Of a stretch of DNA of 64,000 bases, positions 44,548 through 52,848 are shown one piece after another. Where the stretch lies: positions 620,001 to 684,000 of the forward strand of contig CAVYPZ010000004.1 of NCBI GenBank assembly GCA_963770535.1, in the 5' to 3' direction. This DNA is from RYN-230 sp963770535 (lineage in GTDB: Bacteria > Actinomycetota > Actinomycetes > Streptosporangiales > Streptosporangiaceae). Under the pieces are notes generated by a model. That model had not been told where the DNA came from, did not search any database, and saw nothing but the letters and a program-made list of their open reading frames with translations. Each line of letters starts with the position of its first letter. The first letter of the stretch is position 1. The translations under genes and the position numbers were made by a program.

Positions 44548-45444
44548 ATGAACCTGGTTGTCTCGCACTGGTCGGCCAACGTGGCGGTCCTCGCCGCGGG
44601 CCTGGCCGTCGTGGCCGTGCACCTGGCCGGCCTGCTCGGCCTGCGCGGCGACGCGCGCCGGGGCGGGGCCGCGCTGCCGGCCGGCCTGGCCCGCGAGGCC
44701 ATCGCCTTCTACTGCGGGCTGCTCCTCGCGGCCGCGGCGCTGCTCTCGCCGCTGGGTTACTGGTCGGGCAGGTTCATCTGGGTCCGCGTGCTCCAGGACA
44801 TCCTGCTCGGCGTGTACGCCCCGCCGCTGATCGTGCTCGGCGCGCCGTGGCTGGTGCTGTGGCGCGGCCTCGGCCGGTCGGGACGCCCGGCCGGGGCCCC
44901 CGCCGCGAAGGCGGCGGCGCCGGCGCCACCGCGGCTGCGCAGCTGGCCGGTCGCGGTGACCGCCCTGTTCGTCGTGGTGTGGTGCGGCTGGTACGTCCCG
45001 GCGCTGTACGACGCGGGGCTGCGCCACCCGGTGGTGCTCGCGGCCCAGGCGGTCACCACCCTGGCCGCCGGCGTGCTGCTCTGGCTGCAGCTGATCGGCT
45101 CCCGGCCGTTCCGCCCGCAGTTCGGGCCGCTGTACCGGGTGTTCCTGCTGGCCGCCATCGTCGTGTGCAGCACGATCCTGGGCATGGTGCTCAGTTTCGG
45201 GGCCAATGTCCTTTACCCCGCCTACCTCGGGGTAGGGAGCCACCATCTGCTCAGCATGGTGTTCGATCAGCAGGCCGGCGGCTCCGAACTGTGGGTGCTG
45301 GTGCTGGTGCCGTACCTGATCGCGGGAATCGCGCTGCTGGTCGGGTGGCTGAACGACGAGGAGTCAGAAGCCCTCACGGCCGGCCTGAACCGGATGCTCC
45401 GGACGCACAAGTCCACCTGGCCCACCCGGACCGGATGGAGATGA
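44548..45444 (+). CDS. ctaG: Oxidase assembly factor CtaG (caa3 type)
   Basis: 298 residues with about seven membrane helices and the family pattern AFYCGLLLAAAALLSPLGYW, FIWVRVLQDILLGVYAPPLIVLGAPWLVLWRGL and VVWCGWYVPALYDAGLR. It is the Bacillus-type CtaG (PF09678), needed for CuB insertion or expression of caa3 oxidase, unrelated to Cox11. It lies in the oxidase operon after subunit III. Met and Cys residues in the helices may handle copper. The start ATG 44548 has no strong ribosome-binding site. Confidence 0.85.
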   Translation: MNLVVSHWSANVAVLAAGLAVVAVHLAGLLGLRGDARRGGAALPAGLAREAIAFYCGLLLAAAALLSPLGYWSGRFIWVRVLQDILLGVYAPPLIVLGAPWLVLWRGLGRSGRPAGAPAAKAAAPAPPRLRSWPVAVTALFVVVWCGWYVPALYDAGLRHPVVLAAQAVTTLAAGVLLWLQLIGSRPFRPQFGPLYRVFLLAAIVVCSTILGMVLSFGANVLYPAYLGVGSHHLLSMVFDQQAGGSELWVLVLVPYLIAGIALLVGWLNDEESEALTAGLNRMLRTHKSTWPTRTGWR

Positions 45445-45472
45445 CCAGATTGGCTCCCAGCAGGAGGATAGA

Positions 45473-45910
45473 GTGCACGACGTGATCTCTGCGATTCAGG
45501 TCACCTATTACCCGCTAGGCGCGCAGGTCATGACCCTGATCCTGCCGCTGGGATTCTTCATCGTGGTCATGGCGGCCCTGTACTTCGTCTTCGCCAGGCC
45601 GCACACCGTCCCGGGACGCCGGCCCATCACCGGGGCCCGGCCCGTCGCGCCCGCCGACCCGGGCCACGCGGCGTCACTGGCCGCCGCGACCGGGCTTCCC
45701 ACCGCGACCGCGGCGGGCGGCGCCGAGCCGCTGGCCGGGCGCGGCACCCCGCCGTCGGTCGGCGTGCGCACCGACGAAGCGGTCAGGGAAGCCGCCGGGC
45801 AGGCTGAGCAGGAGGCCAAGGACGCGGCCGGAACCGCGGAGGATAAGGTGGCCGGCGGGTCCGAGAAGGACCAGGACGCAGCACCCGAGGGCTCGGAGGA
45901 CCAGGAGTGA
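45473..45910 (+). CDS. Small single-helix membrane protein, acidic tail
   Basis: 145 residues. One membrane helix (MTLILPLGFFIVVMAALYFVFA), a short Pro/Arg-rich linker, a low-complexity Ala/Gly stretch and a highly acidic C-terminal helix (EAAGQAEQEAKDAAGTAEDK). It could be a small accessory oxidase subunit, by position between ctaG and ctaB. AGGAGG lies just upstream of GTG 45473, and its TGA overlaps the ctaB GTG (GTGA). No family recognised. Confidence 0.6.
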   Translation: MHDVISAIQVTYYPLGAQVMTLILPLGFFIVVMAALYFVFARPHTVPGRRPITGARPVAPADPGHAASLAAATGLPTATAAGGAEPLAGRGTPPSVGVRTDEAVREAAGQAEQEAKDAAGTAEDKVAGGSEKDQDAAPEGSEDQE

Positions 45911-47049
45911 CCCCAGCGACCGACGCGCTACCTGCCATCGCGGGGCGGCGCCCCGCCCGGGTGGTCGCCCGGTCGCTGTTCGCCCTGACCAAGCCGCGGA
46001 TCATCGAGCTGCTGCTGGTCACCACGATCCCGACCATGCTGCTCGCGCAGCGGGGCCTGCCCCCGATCCGGGTGCTCCTGGTCACGCTGGTCGCCGGGGC
46101 GTGCGCGGCGGGCAGCGCGAACACGATCAACTGCTACATCGACCGCGACATCGACGCGATCATGCGGCGCACCTCGCGGCGGCCGCTGAACGGCAAGGGC
46201 CGCGAGGCGGCGGTGATCAAGCCGGCCGAGGCGCTCGTGTTCGGCATCGTGCTCGGCGCCGTGTCCACCGTCCTGCTCGGCACGCTGGTCAACTGGCTGT
46301 CCGCGGCGCTGGCCGTCACCGCGATCTTGTTCTACGTGTTCGTCTACACCCTCGGCCTGAAGCGCCGCACCCCGTCCAACATCGTCATCGGCGGCGCGGC
46401 CGGCTGCTTCCCGGTGCTGATCGGCTGGTCCGCGGTGACCGGCCGGGTCAGCCTGCCCGCGGTCGTCCTGTTCGCCGTGATCTTCTTCTGGACGCCACCG
46501 CACTTCTGGGCGCTGGCCATGAAGTTCCGCGACGACTACGCCGCGGCCCGGGTGCCGATGCTGCCGGTGGTGGCCTCGCCGGCCGTGGTGGCCAGGAAGA
46601 TCCTCTTCTACTCGTACGTGATGGTGGTGGTCACGCTCGGCCTCGCCCCGTACGCCGGCTGGCTGTACACGGCCGCCGCGCTCGGGCTGGGCGGCTGGTT
46701 CCTGGCCGAGGCCCACCGGCTGCACCACCGGGTGGCCGCGATGACCTTCGGGGACACGCCCGCGGGCCCCGCCGCGGCCAGGCCCTCACCGGCTCCGGCC
46801 AGCGCCGGCCCGGCCGCCGGCGGAGGGGTCGCGGTCGCCACGCCCGTGCTGGTGGAAACCGCGGTGGATGCCGCGCCCGCGTCGCCCGGGGCCACCGCCA
46901 GCCAGGTGACCGAGGGAGCCTGCGCGGGCCTGGCCCGGCCCAGCTCCGACCCCGCGCCGATGCGCCTGTTCCACCTGTCGATCGCCTACCTGACGCTGCT
47001 GTTCGCCGTCATCGCCGTCACTGCGCTGCTGCCCTGGGGGGCCTGGTAG
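45907..47049 (+). CDS. ctaB: Protoheme IX farnesyltransferase (haem O synthase)
   Basis: 380 residues, a UbiA-family membrane enzyme. The prenyl-diphosphate site is visible in NTINCYIDRDIDAIMRRTSRRPL (N-x3-Y-x-D-x-D) and LKRRTPSNIVIGGAAGCFPVL. It attaches farnesyl to haem B, making haem O for haem A oxidases. Members have about 300 residues. Here a stretch of about 95 residues (286-355), rich in Ala/Pro/Gly, separates the penultimate and last helices, which is unusual. GTG start overlapping the previous stop. The last 32 bases overlap the convergent histidine kinase gene on the other strand. Confidence 0.92.
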   Translation: MTPATDALPAIAGRRPARVVARSLFALTKPRIIELLLVTTIPTMLLAQRGLPPIRVLLVTLVAGACAAGSANTINCYIDRDIDAIMRRTSRRPLNGKGREAAVIKPAEALVFGIVLGAVSTVLLGTLVNWLSAALAVTAILFYVFVYTLGLKRRTPSNIVIGGAAGCFPVLIGWSAVTGRVSLPAVVLFAVIFFWTPPHFWALAMKFRDDYAAARVPMLPVVASPAVVARKILFYSYVMVVVTLGLAPYAGWLYTAAALGLGGWFLAEAHRLHHRVAAMTFGDTPAGPAAARPSPAPASAGPAAGGGVAVATPVLVETAVDAAPASPGATASQVTEGACAGLARPSSDPAPMRLFHLSIAYLTLLFAVIAVTALLPWGAW

Positions 47050-48481
47050 GAACGGAACCGGCCGGGCCCGCAGCGCCCCCCGGGCCGGCCGCGGGCAGCA
47101 GCACCACGGCCCGCAGCCCCGGCGCGGCATCCTCCAGCCAGGCTGACCCGCCGTGCGCCTGCGCGGTGGCCCGCACGATCGCCAGGCCGAGTCCCGCGCC
47201 GCCCTCGTCGTCGCCGTCACGGCTGCGCGCCGCCTCCAGCCGGGCGAAACGGCCGAACGCCCGCTCCCGGTCCTCGGCCGGGATGCCCGGGCCATCGTCG
47301 GTGACCGACAGCCGGGCGTTCCGGCCGGACGTCCCCACCGAGACCGCGACCTGGGACTGCGCGTAGCGCGCCGCGTTGTCGATCAGGTTGCGGAGCATCC
47401 GGTGCAGCCCGTCGGCGTCCCCGCTCACCTCGGCGGGCCCGGTACCGGCCAGCCGGACCGGGACCCGGGCGTCGGCGTACCGGCCGACCTCCTCGCGGGC
47501 CAGCCCGGCCAGGTCCACCCGGCGCTGCGCGGGACGCCGCAGATCCGGCTCGTCCAGCCGGGCCAGGACCAGCAGGTCCTCGGCCAGCCGGGCCAGCCGG
47601 AGCGTGTCCGCGAGCACGTCGCGGGCGGTCTGCCGCCAGTCCTGGCTGTCCGGGTGGTCCAGCGCCACCTCCAGCTGGGCCCGGATGCTGGCGATCGGGC
47701 TCCGCAGCTCATGCGCGGTATCGGAGACCAGCCCGCGCTGCCGTTCCTGGGCCGCGCCGAGCCTGCTGAGCATGTCGTTGAGGGTCAGCGCCAGGTTGCG
47801 GACCTCGTCGCGGGCCTCGGGGACCGGCAGGGCGCGGGGCCGGCCGGTCCGCGTGACATCCTGGGCGCCGCGGCGCAGTTCGCTGACCGGGCGCAGCGTG
47901 GACCCCGCGATCAGCCAGCTCGCCCCGGCCAGCAGGGCCAGCAGCAGCGGGGTGCCGATGACCAGCGCCCTGGTCAGCGTGGCCAGGCTCTCGCCTACCT
48001 GGTCGTAGGCGACCGCGGCGATGACAGTCCCGCCGCCCCGGGTGGCCGCCGTCGCGACCCGCACCGTGTCGGGCAGCCCGTAGGGACGGCCGTTCAGGGA
48101 CACCGCCCGGCCGTCGCGGGCGTTGGCCGCCGCCACCGCCGGCGGCAGCAGCGGGACGAGGCGGTCCGCATCCGGCGACACGTTCACGATCCGTCCGTTG
48201 GAGCTAAGAACCTGGACCGTGATGGTGCCAGGGACTACCGGGACCGGGTCTGGCAGGCGGTGCTCATCGGACAGCGCGGCGACCCCCCGTGCGCCCTGCC
48301 GGGCCGAGTTGTCCAGGCTGCGGATCAGCGAGACCCGCAGCGCGCTGCTGAGCAGGACCGCCGCCGCGGCGAGCGCCAGGGCCAGCCCGGCCGTGGACGC
48401 CAGCGTGACCCGGGCACGCAGGCTGCGCCTGCGCCACCAGCGGCCCGGCAGGCCGGCCCGGGATCCTGCCTCGCGCGGCAC
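47018..48481 (-). CDS. Sensor histidine kinase (HAMP-type)
   Basis: 487 residues. A membrane helix near residues 25-45, an external domain of about 120 residues, a second helix (TPLLLALLAGASWLIAGS), HAMP, then VSDTAHELRSPIASIRAQLE (phospho-His), LIDNAARYA (N), VTDDGPGIPAED (G1) and GAGLGLAIVRATA (G2). It is transcribed away from the oxidase operon, overlapping the end of ctaB. No response regulator is adjacent. The likely partner is the regulator at 51809-52486, separated by two unrelated genes. Stimulus unknown. Confidence 0.88.
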   Translation of the reverse strand: MPREAGSRAGLPGRWWRRRSLRARVTLASTAGLALALAAAAVLLSSALRVSLIRSLDNSARQGARGVAALSDEHRLPDPVPVVPGTITVQVLSSNGRIVNVSPDADRLVPLLPPAVAAANARDGRAVSLNGRPYGLPDTVRVATAATRGGGTVIAAVAYDQVGESLATLTRALVIGTPLLLALLAGASWLIAGSTLRPVSELRRGAQDVTRTGRPRALPVPEARDEVRNLALTLNDMLSRLGAAQERQRGLVSDTAHELRSPIASIRAQLEVALDHPDSQDWRQTARDVLADTLRLARLAEDLLVLARLDEPDLRRPAQRRVDLAGLAREEVGRYADARVPVRLAGTGPAEVSGDADGLHRMLRNLIDNAARYAQSQVAVSVGTSGRNARLSVTDDGPGIPAEDRERAFGRFARLEAARSRDGDDEGGAGLGLAIVRATAQAHGGSAWLEDAAPGLRAVVLLPAAGPGGAAGPAGSVPTRPPRAAAQ

Positions 48482-48669
48482 CGTGGCTCCCGTGGCCTAC
48501 TCGCCGGGCCCGCGCGCGGCCGCCGCGGACGCGCTCATCAGCTCAGCCACGTCCCCTGTATAGCCTGTCCGTCTTCCTCTCGTCCCCGTACGCGCCTGCA
48601 CAGTGCATCACTATGTCAAACAACGGTCCGATCCAGGATCCGCCGGGCCCCGGATGACTGGGGTCGTGA
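48482..48669. other. Short intergenic region
   Basis: 188 bases containing the upstream region of the histidine kinase gene. No further feature seen. Confidence 0.3.
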
Positions 48670-49572
48670 TCACCGCGCTGCGCGCGGGTCCAGGCCGGGC
48701 AGGTCTGCGGCGGGCAGGCCTGTGCCGGGCAGGCCTGTGCCGGGCAGGCCTGCGGCGGGCAGGCCTGTGCCGGGCAGGGCGGGCTCGAAGCGCGCCGGGC
48801 ACTGGCAGTAGGCGCGCACGGCCTCCGCGAACCGGGCGGCGTGGAACCCGTCCACGTAGCGGTGGTCAAACGTGGCCGTCAGCGTCAGCATCGGCCGGAT
48901 CACGACCTCGTCTCCGGCCACGACCGGCATCTTCCGGACCGCGCCGACCAGCACCAGCAGCGGCACCCGGTAGTAGTGCGCCAGCGGCGAGTACGCGTGG
49001 CTGATCCCCCACATCCCGACCGAGGTGATCATGGCCCCGCCGAAGGCCTGCCGCGGCATGCCGACCCGGCTCAGGTCGAGGTTGAGGTCGGAGGTGAGCC
49101 AGGCGCCGAGGTGAAGCGCCCCGCGCAGCACCGGCGCCGGCAGCCGGGCCAGCAGCGCCTTGCCCTGGCCCAGTCCCGCGTCGTCGCCCGTCTCGATCGC
49201 CGCGCAGCGGCGGCTGACCTCTCCGGCGATGTCGACCGCGGACTTCCGGTCGGCGTTCTCGATCTTGATGCCGGTCAGTTCCTTCCCGTGGCTGGCGGTC
49301 ACGATGAAGAACACGTCCACGCTCTCACGCTCGTGCACCCGGCCGCGGGCCAGCCTGACCCGGAGCTCGGGAACCTCCGCCAGGCCGTGCGCGACCGCCC
49401 GGCCAGCCAGGTGGGTCATGGTGAGGTGCACGCCAGCGGTGGCCCTGGCTTCCTCGGCGTAGCTGATCAGCGCGCCCGCATCCACCTCCAGGTCCCCGTA
49501 GAACTGCGGGTCCATCGGCGCGCCCCACGTGGACCCCGCCAGCTTCCGCCAGCCCTGCACCCGGTGGCCCAT
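48670..49572 (-). CDS. Stand-alone 2-oxoacid dehydrogenase E2-like acyltransferase
   Basis: 300 residues. It matches the catalytic core of E2 acyltransferases (CAT-like fold), with the active-site His and Asp in TATFDHRYVDGFHAARFAEAV, but has no lipoyl or peripheral-subunit-binding domain. Residues about 270-290 are five-residue repeats (LPGTG/LPAAG) encoded by 15-base units. Stand-alone cores of this type transfer acyl groups from CoA; the acceptor is unknown. E1 and E3 genes are not nearby. The gene lies between the kinase and the arabinofuranosidase on the same strand. Confidence 0.75.
   Translation of the reverse strand: MGHRVQGWRKLAGSTWGAPMDPQFYGDLEVDAGALISYAEEARATAGVHLTMTHLAGRAVAHGLAEVPELRVRLARGRVHERESVDVFFIVTASHGKELTGIKIENADRKSAVDIAGEVSRRCAAIETGDDAGLGQGKALLARLPAPVLRGALHLGAWLTSDLNLDLSRVGMPRQAFGGAMITSVGMWGISHAYSPLAHYYRVPLLVLVGAVRKMPVVAGDEVVIRPMLTLTATFDHRYVDGFHAARFAEAVRAYCQCPARFEPALPGTGLPAAGLPGTGLPGTGLPAADLPGLDPRAAR
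48690..48785. repeat. 15-base minisatellite in the E2-like gene
   Basis: About six units related to GGGCAGGCCTGTGCC in tandem, encoding the LPGTG/LPAAG pentapeptides at the C-terminus of the E2-like protein. Confidence 0.75.
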
Positions 49573-49634
49573 GTCAGGACCCTCCCTTGTCAGGCACCCT
49601 GCACGTCAGCAGCCGCCCCCCGGTGCTCGCGCAC

Positions 49635-49740
49635 CCGGTAAGCCGGTGCTGCGCGCTGGGCAAGCCAGTGCTCCGCAGCCGGTAAGCCAGTGCTCCGCGC
49701 TGGGCAAGCCAGTGCTCCGCGCTGGGTAAGCCGGTGCTCC
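49635..49740. repeat. Tandem repeat, unit about 23-25 bases
   Basis: About four to five diverged copies of a unit like AAGCCAGTGCTCCGCGCTGG in tandem. It is non-coding and adjoins the 5' end of the E2-like gene. Confidence 0.65.
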
Positions 49741-49884
49741 TGTACCCAGTAAGCGCCCGCGCCCCGGCCCGGGGCCAGGGCACTTCGTCCTGGCCCCGGG
49801 CGCTGTTCGGCCTCAGCCGCTGCCCTGCTGCAGCCGCCGGGGGCTGTCCCCGGTCGACGCCGTTGACGGCGGGACAGGGCGTTG

Positions 49885-49932
49885 ATGATCATGGGATCAC
49901 TGGGCCAGGAGGCCCAGTGATCCCATGATCAT
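49885..49932. terminator. Perfect 22-bp hairpin, probable terminator
   Basis: The arms 49885-49906 and 49911-49932 are perfectly complementary with an AGGA loop. The hairpin sits about 95 bases after the stop of the arabinofuranosidase gene on the minus strand, as expected for its terminator. It is notably less GC-rich than other hairpins in the window and lacks a T-tract. Confidence 0.65.
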
Positions 49933-50026
49933 GAAGGCGGCAAGCCCGCCCCGCGGACACGTGAGTAACGCCAGTCACTCAGGCCCCAGGAGGGCGGCAC
50001 CGCTGGCAGCCGGAGGGAGCGGCCGG

Positions 50027-51494
50027 TCAGGGGAGCTGCCATTGCTGGTTGGCGCCGCCGTTGCAGGTGTACAAGATCAGCTGCGTCCCGTTGGTGGTGT
50101 TGGACGCAGGGTCGTCCAGGCATTTGCCGGAGGCCGGGTTGACGAGCTGGCCGCCGGTCGACTCCCATTGCTGGTTGGCGCCCCCGTTGCAGGTCCACCA
50201 TTCGATCAGCGTGCCGTTGCTGTAGCTGGCGTTGGTGATGTCCATGCAGCCGCCGTCGATCGTGAGCGTGCCGTTGCTGTTCACCGTCCAGTTCTGGGCG
50301 GCGGTGTTGCCGTCGCAGTCCCAGATCTGCACCTTGTTGCCCGCGGTGCCGCTGCCGTTGTTGTTATCGACGCACTTGGCGGTGTTGACGCCGGCGACGA
50401 TGGGGCCGGTGGCGCCGGTGCCGCCGCCGCTGTACGTGGCGTAGCCCACCGAGGTGATGTCGGCCTGGACCGCGCTCTCGGCGGCCGCCGACGGGTAGCC
50501 GGAGGTCATCACGCCCTCGTAGAAGGTGCCGGCGGAACCCTTACTGTTGTCGCCGCCGATGCCGAGGATGATCGCGCCCTCCTTGTGCATCGGGTTGTAC
50601 CCGGACACGTTGGGGCGCGCTCCGCTGTAGAACGTCGAACAGGCCGCCGGACTGCGCGTTGCCGCCCAGGATGGCCCACTGGTTCGGGCCGCCCTCGATC
50701 ATGGCGGTCGTGAACCGGTCGCTGATGGTCGGGTCGTTCGCGTTGTAACCGGCGTTGACCCCGGAGAACAGCCCGTTCTCCATGTCGGCCATGATCCACG
50801 GGCCGTTGCCGGTGCCGTAGCCCCAGGCCTTGATGGTCCCGAAGTAGATGGCTTCCATGTGGCCGTTGCCGTTGTCGTCGTTGTTGGTCTCGGCGTTGCC
50901 GTAGTCGAAGCAGCAGCCGGCGTTGACGTGCGTGCCGTCGAAGATCGCGTACTCGCCCTCCGGCGAGTCGCCGGTCGCGATGCCCGAGGTGGCGTCATCG
51001 CGGTACCCGGTGCCGGGAGCCACGTAGACGCCGTAAACCTTGTGGCCGCCGGCCATGGCCGGCGCCGCGGTGGCGTTCGCGAGGTTGTCAGGGCCGCCGG
51101 CCGCGCCGCCCGCGGGGGCCTGGGTCAGGTTGTTGCCGTGACCGGACTGATCGTAGATCTCGCTGATGACGCAGGTCGTGCCGGCGCAGAACGAGTCCTG
51201 CGCCGCCGCGTTGGCGTACCCGCCCGCGCTGAGCGTGCTGATGTTGGCAGTCGTGCCGTCGGAGGAGCGCCTGACCTGGTACAGCGGGCCGTTGTAACTG
51301 GCGTACAGCGCCCGCGTGGTGCTGTGCGCGGCCACGCAGGGCGTGCCGCCGGACGCGTAGATGTCACACGGCAGCGAGGCTGCCGCCGCCGGTGGCGCGC
51401 CCCCCGCGGCCAGGGCGGCGGCGGCGAGCAGCAACGCCGCGCCCAGGATGAGTAACGCCCGCCTGAGGGACAGAAGTGGTGAGTGGAACGTCAT
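50027..51494 (-). pseudogene. GH54 alpha-L-arabinofuranosidase with CBM13, one frameshift
   Basis: A signal peptide (MTFHSPLLSLRRALLILG) precedes a GH54 catalytic domain: LPCDIYASGGTPCVAAHSTT, EIYDQSGHGNNL and the CCFDYGNAE segment that carries the catalytic Glu. The frame breaks near 50640, where one extra base (TT) turns STFYSGARPN into another frame. From about 50608 the right frame resumes (YNPMHKEGAIILGIGGDN) and ends in a ricin-type CBM13 with QNW and QQW repeats, not the CBM42 typical of fungal GH54. It removes arabinose from arabinoxylan or arabinan outside the cell. LacI-like operators lie upstream. Confidence 0.78.
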
Positions 51495-51605
51495 GAGCGG
51501 GGCCTGCCTTTCCGTATCCGGGGCTGCGTCGCTGGCCGGGATGGCCGTTGCAGGGTCCAGCAGGCCGCCGCTCCCGGAGTCCCGGCGGGGGCCAGGCCTG
51601 CGGAT

Positions 51606-51682
51606 GTTAGCGCTCACTCGATAGGTTTCCTGGCTCTGACCGGGATTCAGGGCGAGGAAGTACCGTCATAGTGAGCGCTAAC
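51606..51682. promoter_or_regulatory. Pair of LacI-type operators
   Basis: GTTAGCGCTCAC (51606-51617) and its inverse GTGAGCGCTAAC (51671-51682) lie 65 bases apart, upstream of the arabinofuranosidase gene. Both are near-palindromes with the central GCGC of LacI-family operators. No LacI-type gene lies in the window, so the repressor acts from elsewhere. Confidence 0.65.
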
Positions 51683-51750
51683 AACTGGTCCGTCAATGGG
51701 TCATGCGCATGGATCGGCGGCCTTCCCCGGCCAGCCCCGGCGACCTGCCC

Positions 51751-51808
51751 GGGGGAGGGGCCGGCCGGGGGGAGGGGCCGGCCGGGGGGAGGCGGGGGGA
51801 GGGGCCGG
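51751..51808. repeat. G-rich tandem repeat, possible G-quadruplex
   Basis: Three near-copies of GGGGGAGGGGCCGGCC in tandem just after the response-regulator stop. The G-runs with 1- and 6-base loops fit a four-stranded G structure on the plus strand. The RR gene is transcribed from the other strand, so its mRNA would carry the C-rich complement. Confidence 0.55.
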
Positions 51809-52486
51809 TCAGCCGCCGTCGGCCGCCAGCCGGTAGCCGGCCCCGCGCACGGTCTGCAGCGCGCCGCGCCCGAACGGCGCGTCGATCTTGCGCCGCAAGT
51901 ACCCGGCGTACACCTCGACCACGTTGAGATCGAGGGAGTCGTAGCTGTCCCAGACGTGCTCGAGCAGCGCGGACTTGGACACCACCTGCCCCGCCCGCCG
52001 CATCAGGTACTCCAGCAGCGCGAACTCCCGGGCGGTCAGCTCGATGTCCGCCTCACCGCGGCGGACCCGGCGGGTGCCGGGGTCCAGGACCAGGTCACCC
52101 GCGCGCAGCTGGGCCGGCCGGGGGACGGCGCCGCGCCGCAGCAGGGCCCGCAGCCGGGCCGCCAGCACCACGTAGGAGAACGGCTTGGTCAGGTAGTCGT
52201 CCGCGCCCAGATCGAGCCCGTCAGCCTGGTCGTACTCGCCGTCCTTGGCGGACAGGATGAGGATCGGCACCCAGTTCTCCTCCGCGCGCAGCTGCTGGCA
52301 GACCCGGTACCCGGAGATCTTGGGCAGCATCAGGTCCAGCACCACGGCGTCGTACCCGCCCTCGCGCGCGGCGTGCAGGCCGTCCTCCCCGTTGTGGGCC
52401 AGGTCCACCGCGAAACCCTCGGCGGACAGGCCCCGCCGGACCGCCGCGGCCAGCCGTCGTTCGTCTTCTACCACGAGCACCCGCAC
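51809..52486 (-). CDS. OmpR-family response regulator, kinase not adjacent
   Basis: 225 residues, complete. Receiver with VVEDERR, phospho-Asp in VVLDLMLPKISG and YLTKPFSYVVLAAR, then a winged helix (ELTAREFALLEYLMRRAGQV, VVEVYAGYLRRKID). The GTG at 52486 gives the standard start MRVLVVEDE. It resembles CutR/TcrX-type regulators that normally sit next to a HAMP kinase. Here the kinase is 3.3 kb away on the same strand (47018-48481). It is divergent from the LolA-like/ABC unit across 362 bases, a likely target. Confidence 0.9.
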   Translation of the reverse strand: MRVLVVEDERRLAAAVRRGLSAEGFAVDLAHNGEDGLHAAREGGYDAVVLDLMLPKISGYRVCQQLRAEENWVPILILSAKDGEYDQADGLDLGADDYLTKPFSYVVLAARLRALLRRGAVPRPAQLRAGDLVLDPGTRRVRRGEADIELTAREFALLEYLMRRAGQVVSKSALLEHVWDSYDSLDLNVVEVYAGYLRRKIDAPFGRGALQTVRGAGYRLAADGG

Positions 52487-52848
52487 CCGCCCGAGCGTAC
52501 CCGCCGCGCCGCCGGTGCCCGTGCGCCCGGAGCGCGCCCTGGCGCCGGCCGGGGCGTCGCGGTCCCCGTCTGCGCGGGGTCCCGCGAACAGACCGTTGGG
52601 GCGGTGTGGGGTTGGCTGTTTCTCACAGGGCCGCCTCAGGCGGCGTGCGGCAAGATGATGAACGGCGGGGCCCGCCGGCCGGCTGAGCCGGTGCGGGCGG
52701 GCCTCATACGGGCCTAGAGAGGGACCGCGCCACCCGGACCAGGGTGGCGGCGGTCCGCAACGGGCCGCGCGCAGGCCGGCCGGGCCGCGCGCGGCCCCCG
52801 GGGACGAGCCTGTGCGGCTGACCCGCACGGGGGCGAGTGAGGTTGGGG
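52487..52848. other. Divergent control region, RR/LolA-ABC unit
   Basis: 362 bases between the response regulator and the LolA-like gene. It contains an imperfect hairpin (52722-52756, 14-base arms GGACCGCGCCACCC/GGGTGGCGGCGGTCC with one bulge), which could be an operator or attenuator. No gene is supported. Confidence 0.4.

Larger units (their letters stand above)
49573..50026. other. Repeat-bearing intergenic region
   Basis: 454 bases holding a tandem repeat and a long perfect hairpin (both listed). No gene is supported. Confidence 0.5.

Noticed and set aside
48690..48780. Repeated LPGTG motifs resembling sortase signals in the E2-like protein
   Set aside because: No membrane helix or basic tail follows and the protein has no signal peptide. 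The motif arises from a 15-base repeat.
49635..49740. CRISPR-like array
   Set aside because: The units are contiguous and diverged, with no unique spacers and no cas genes nearby.
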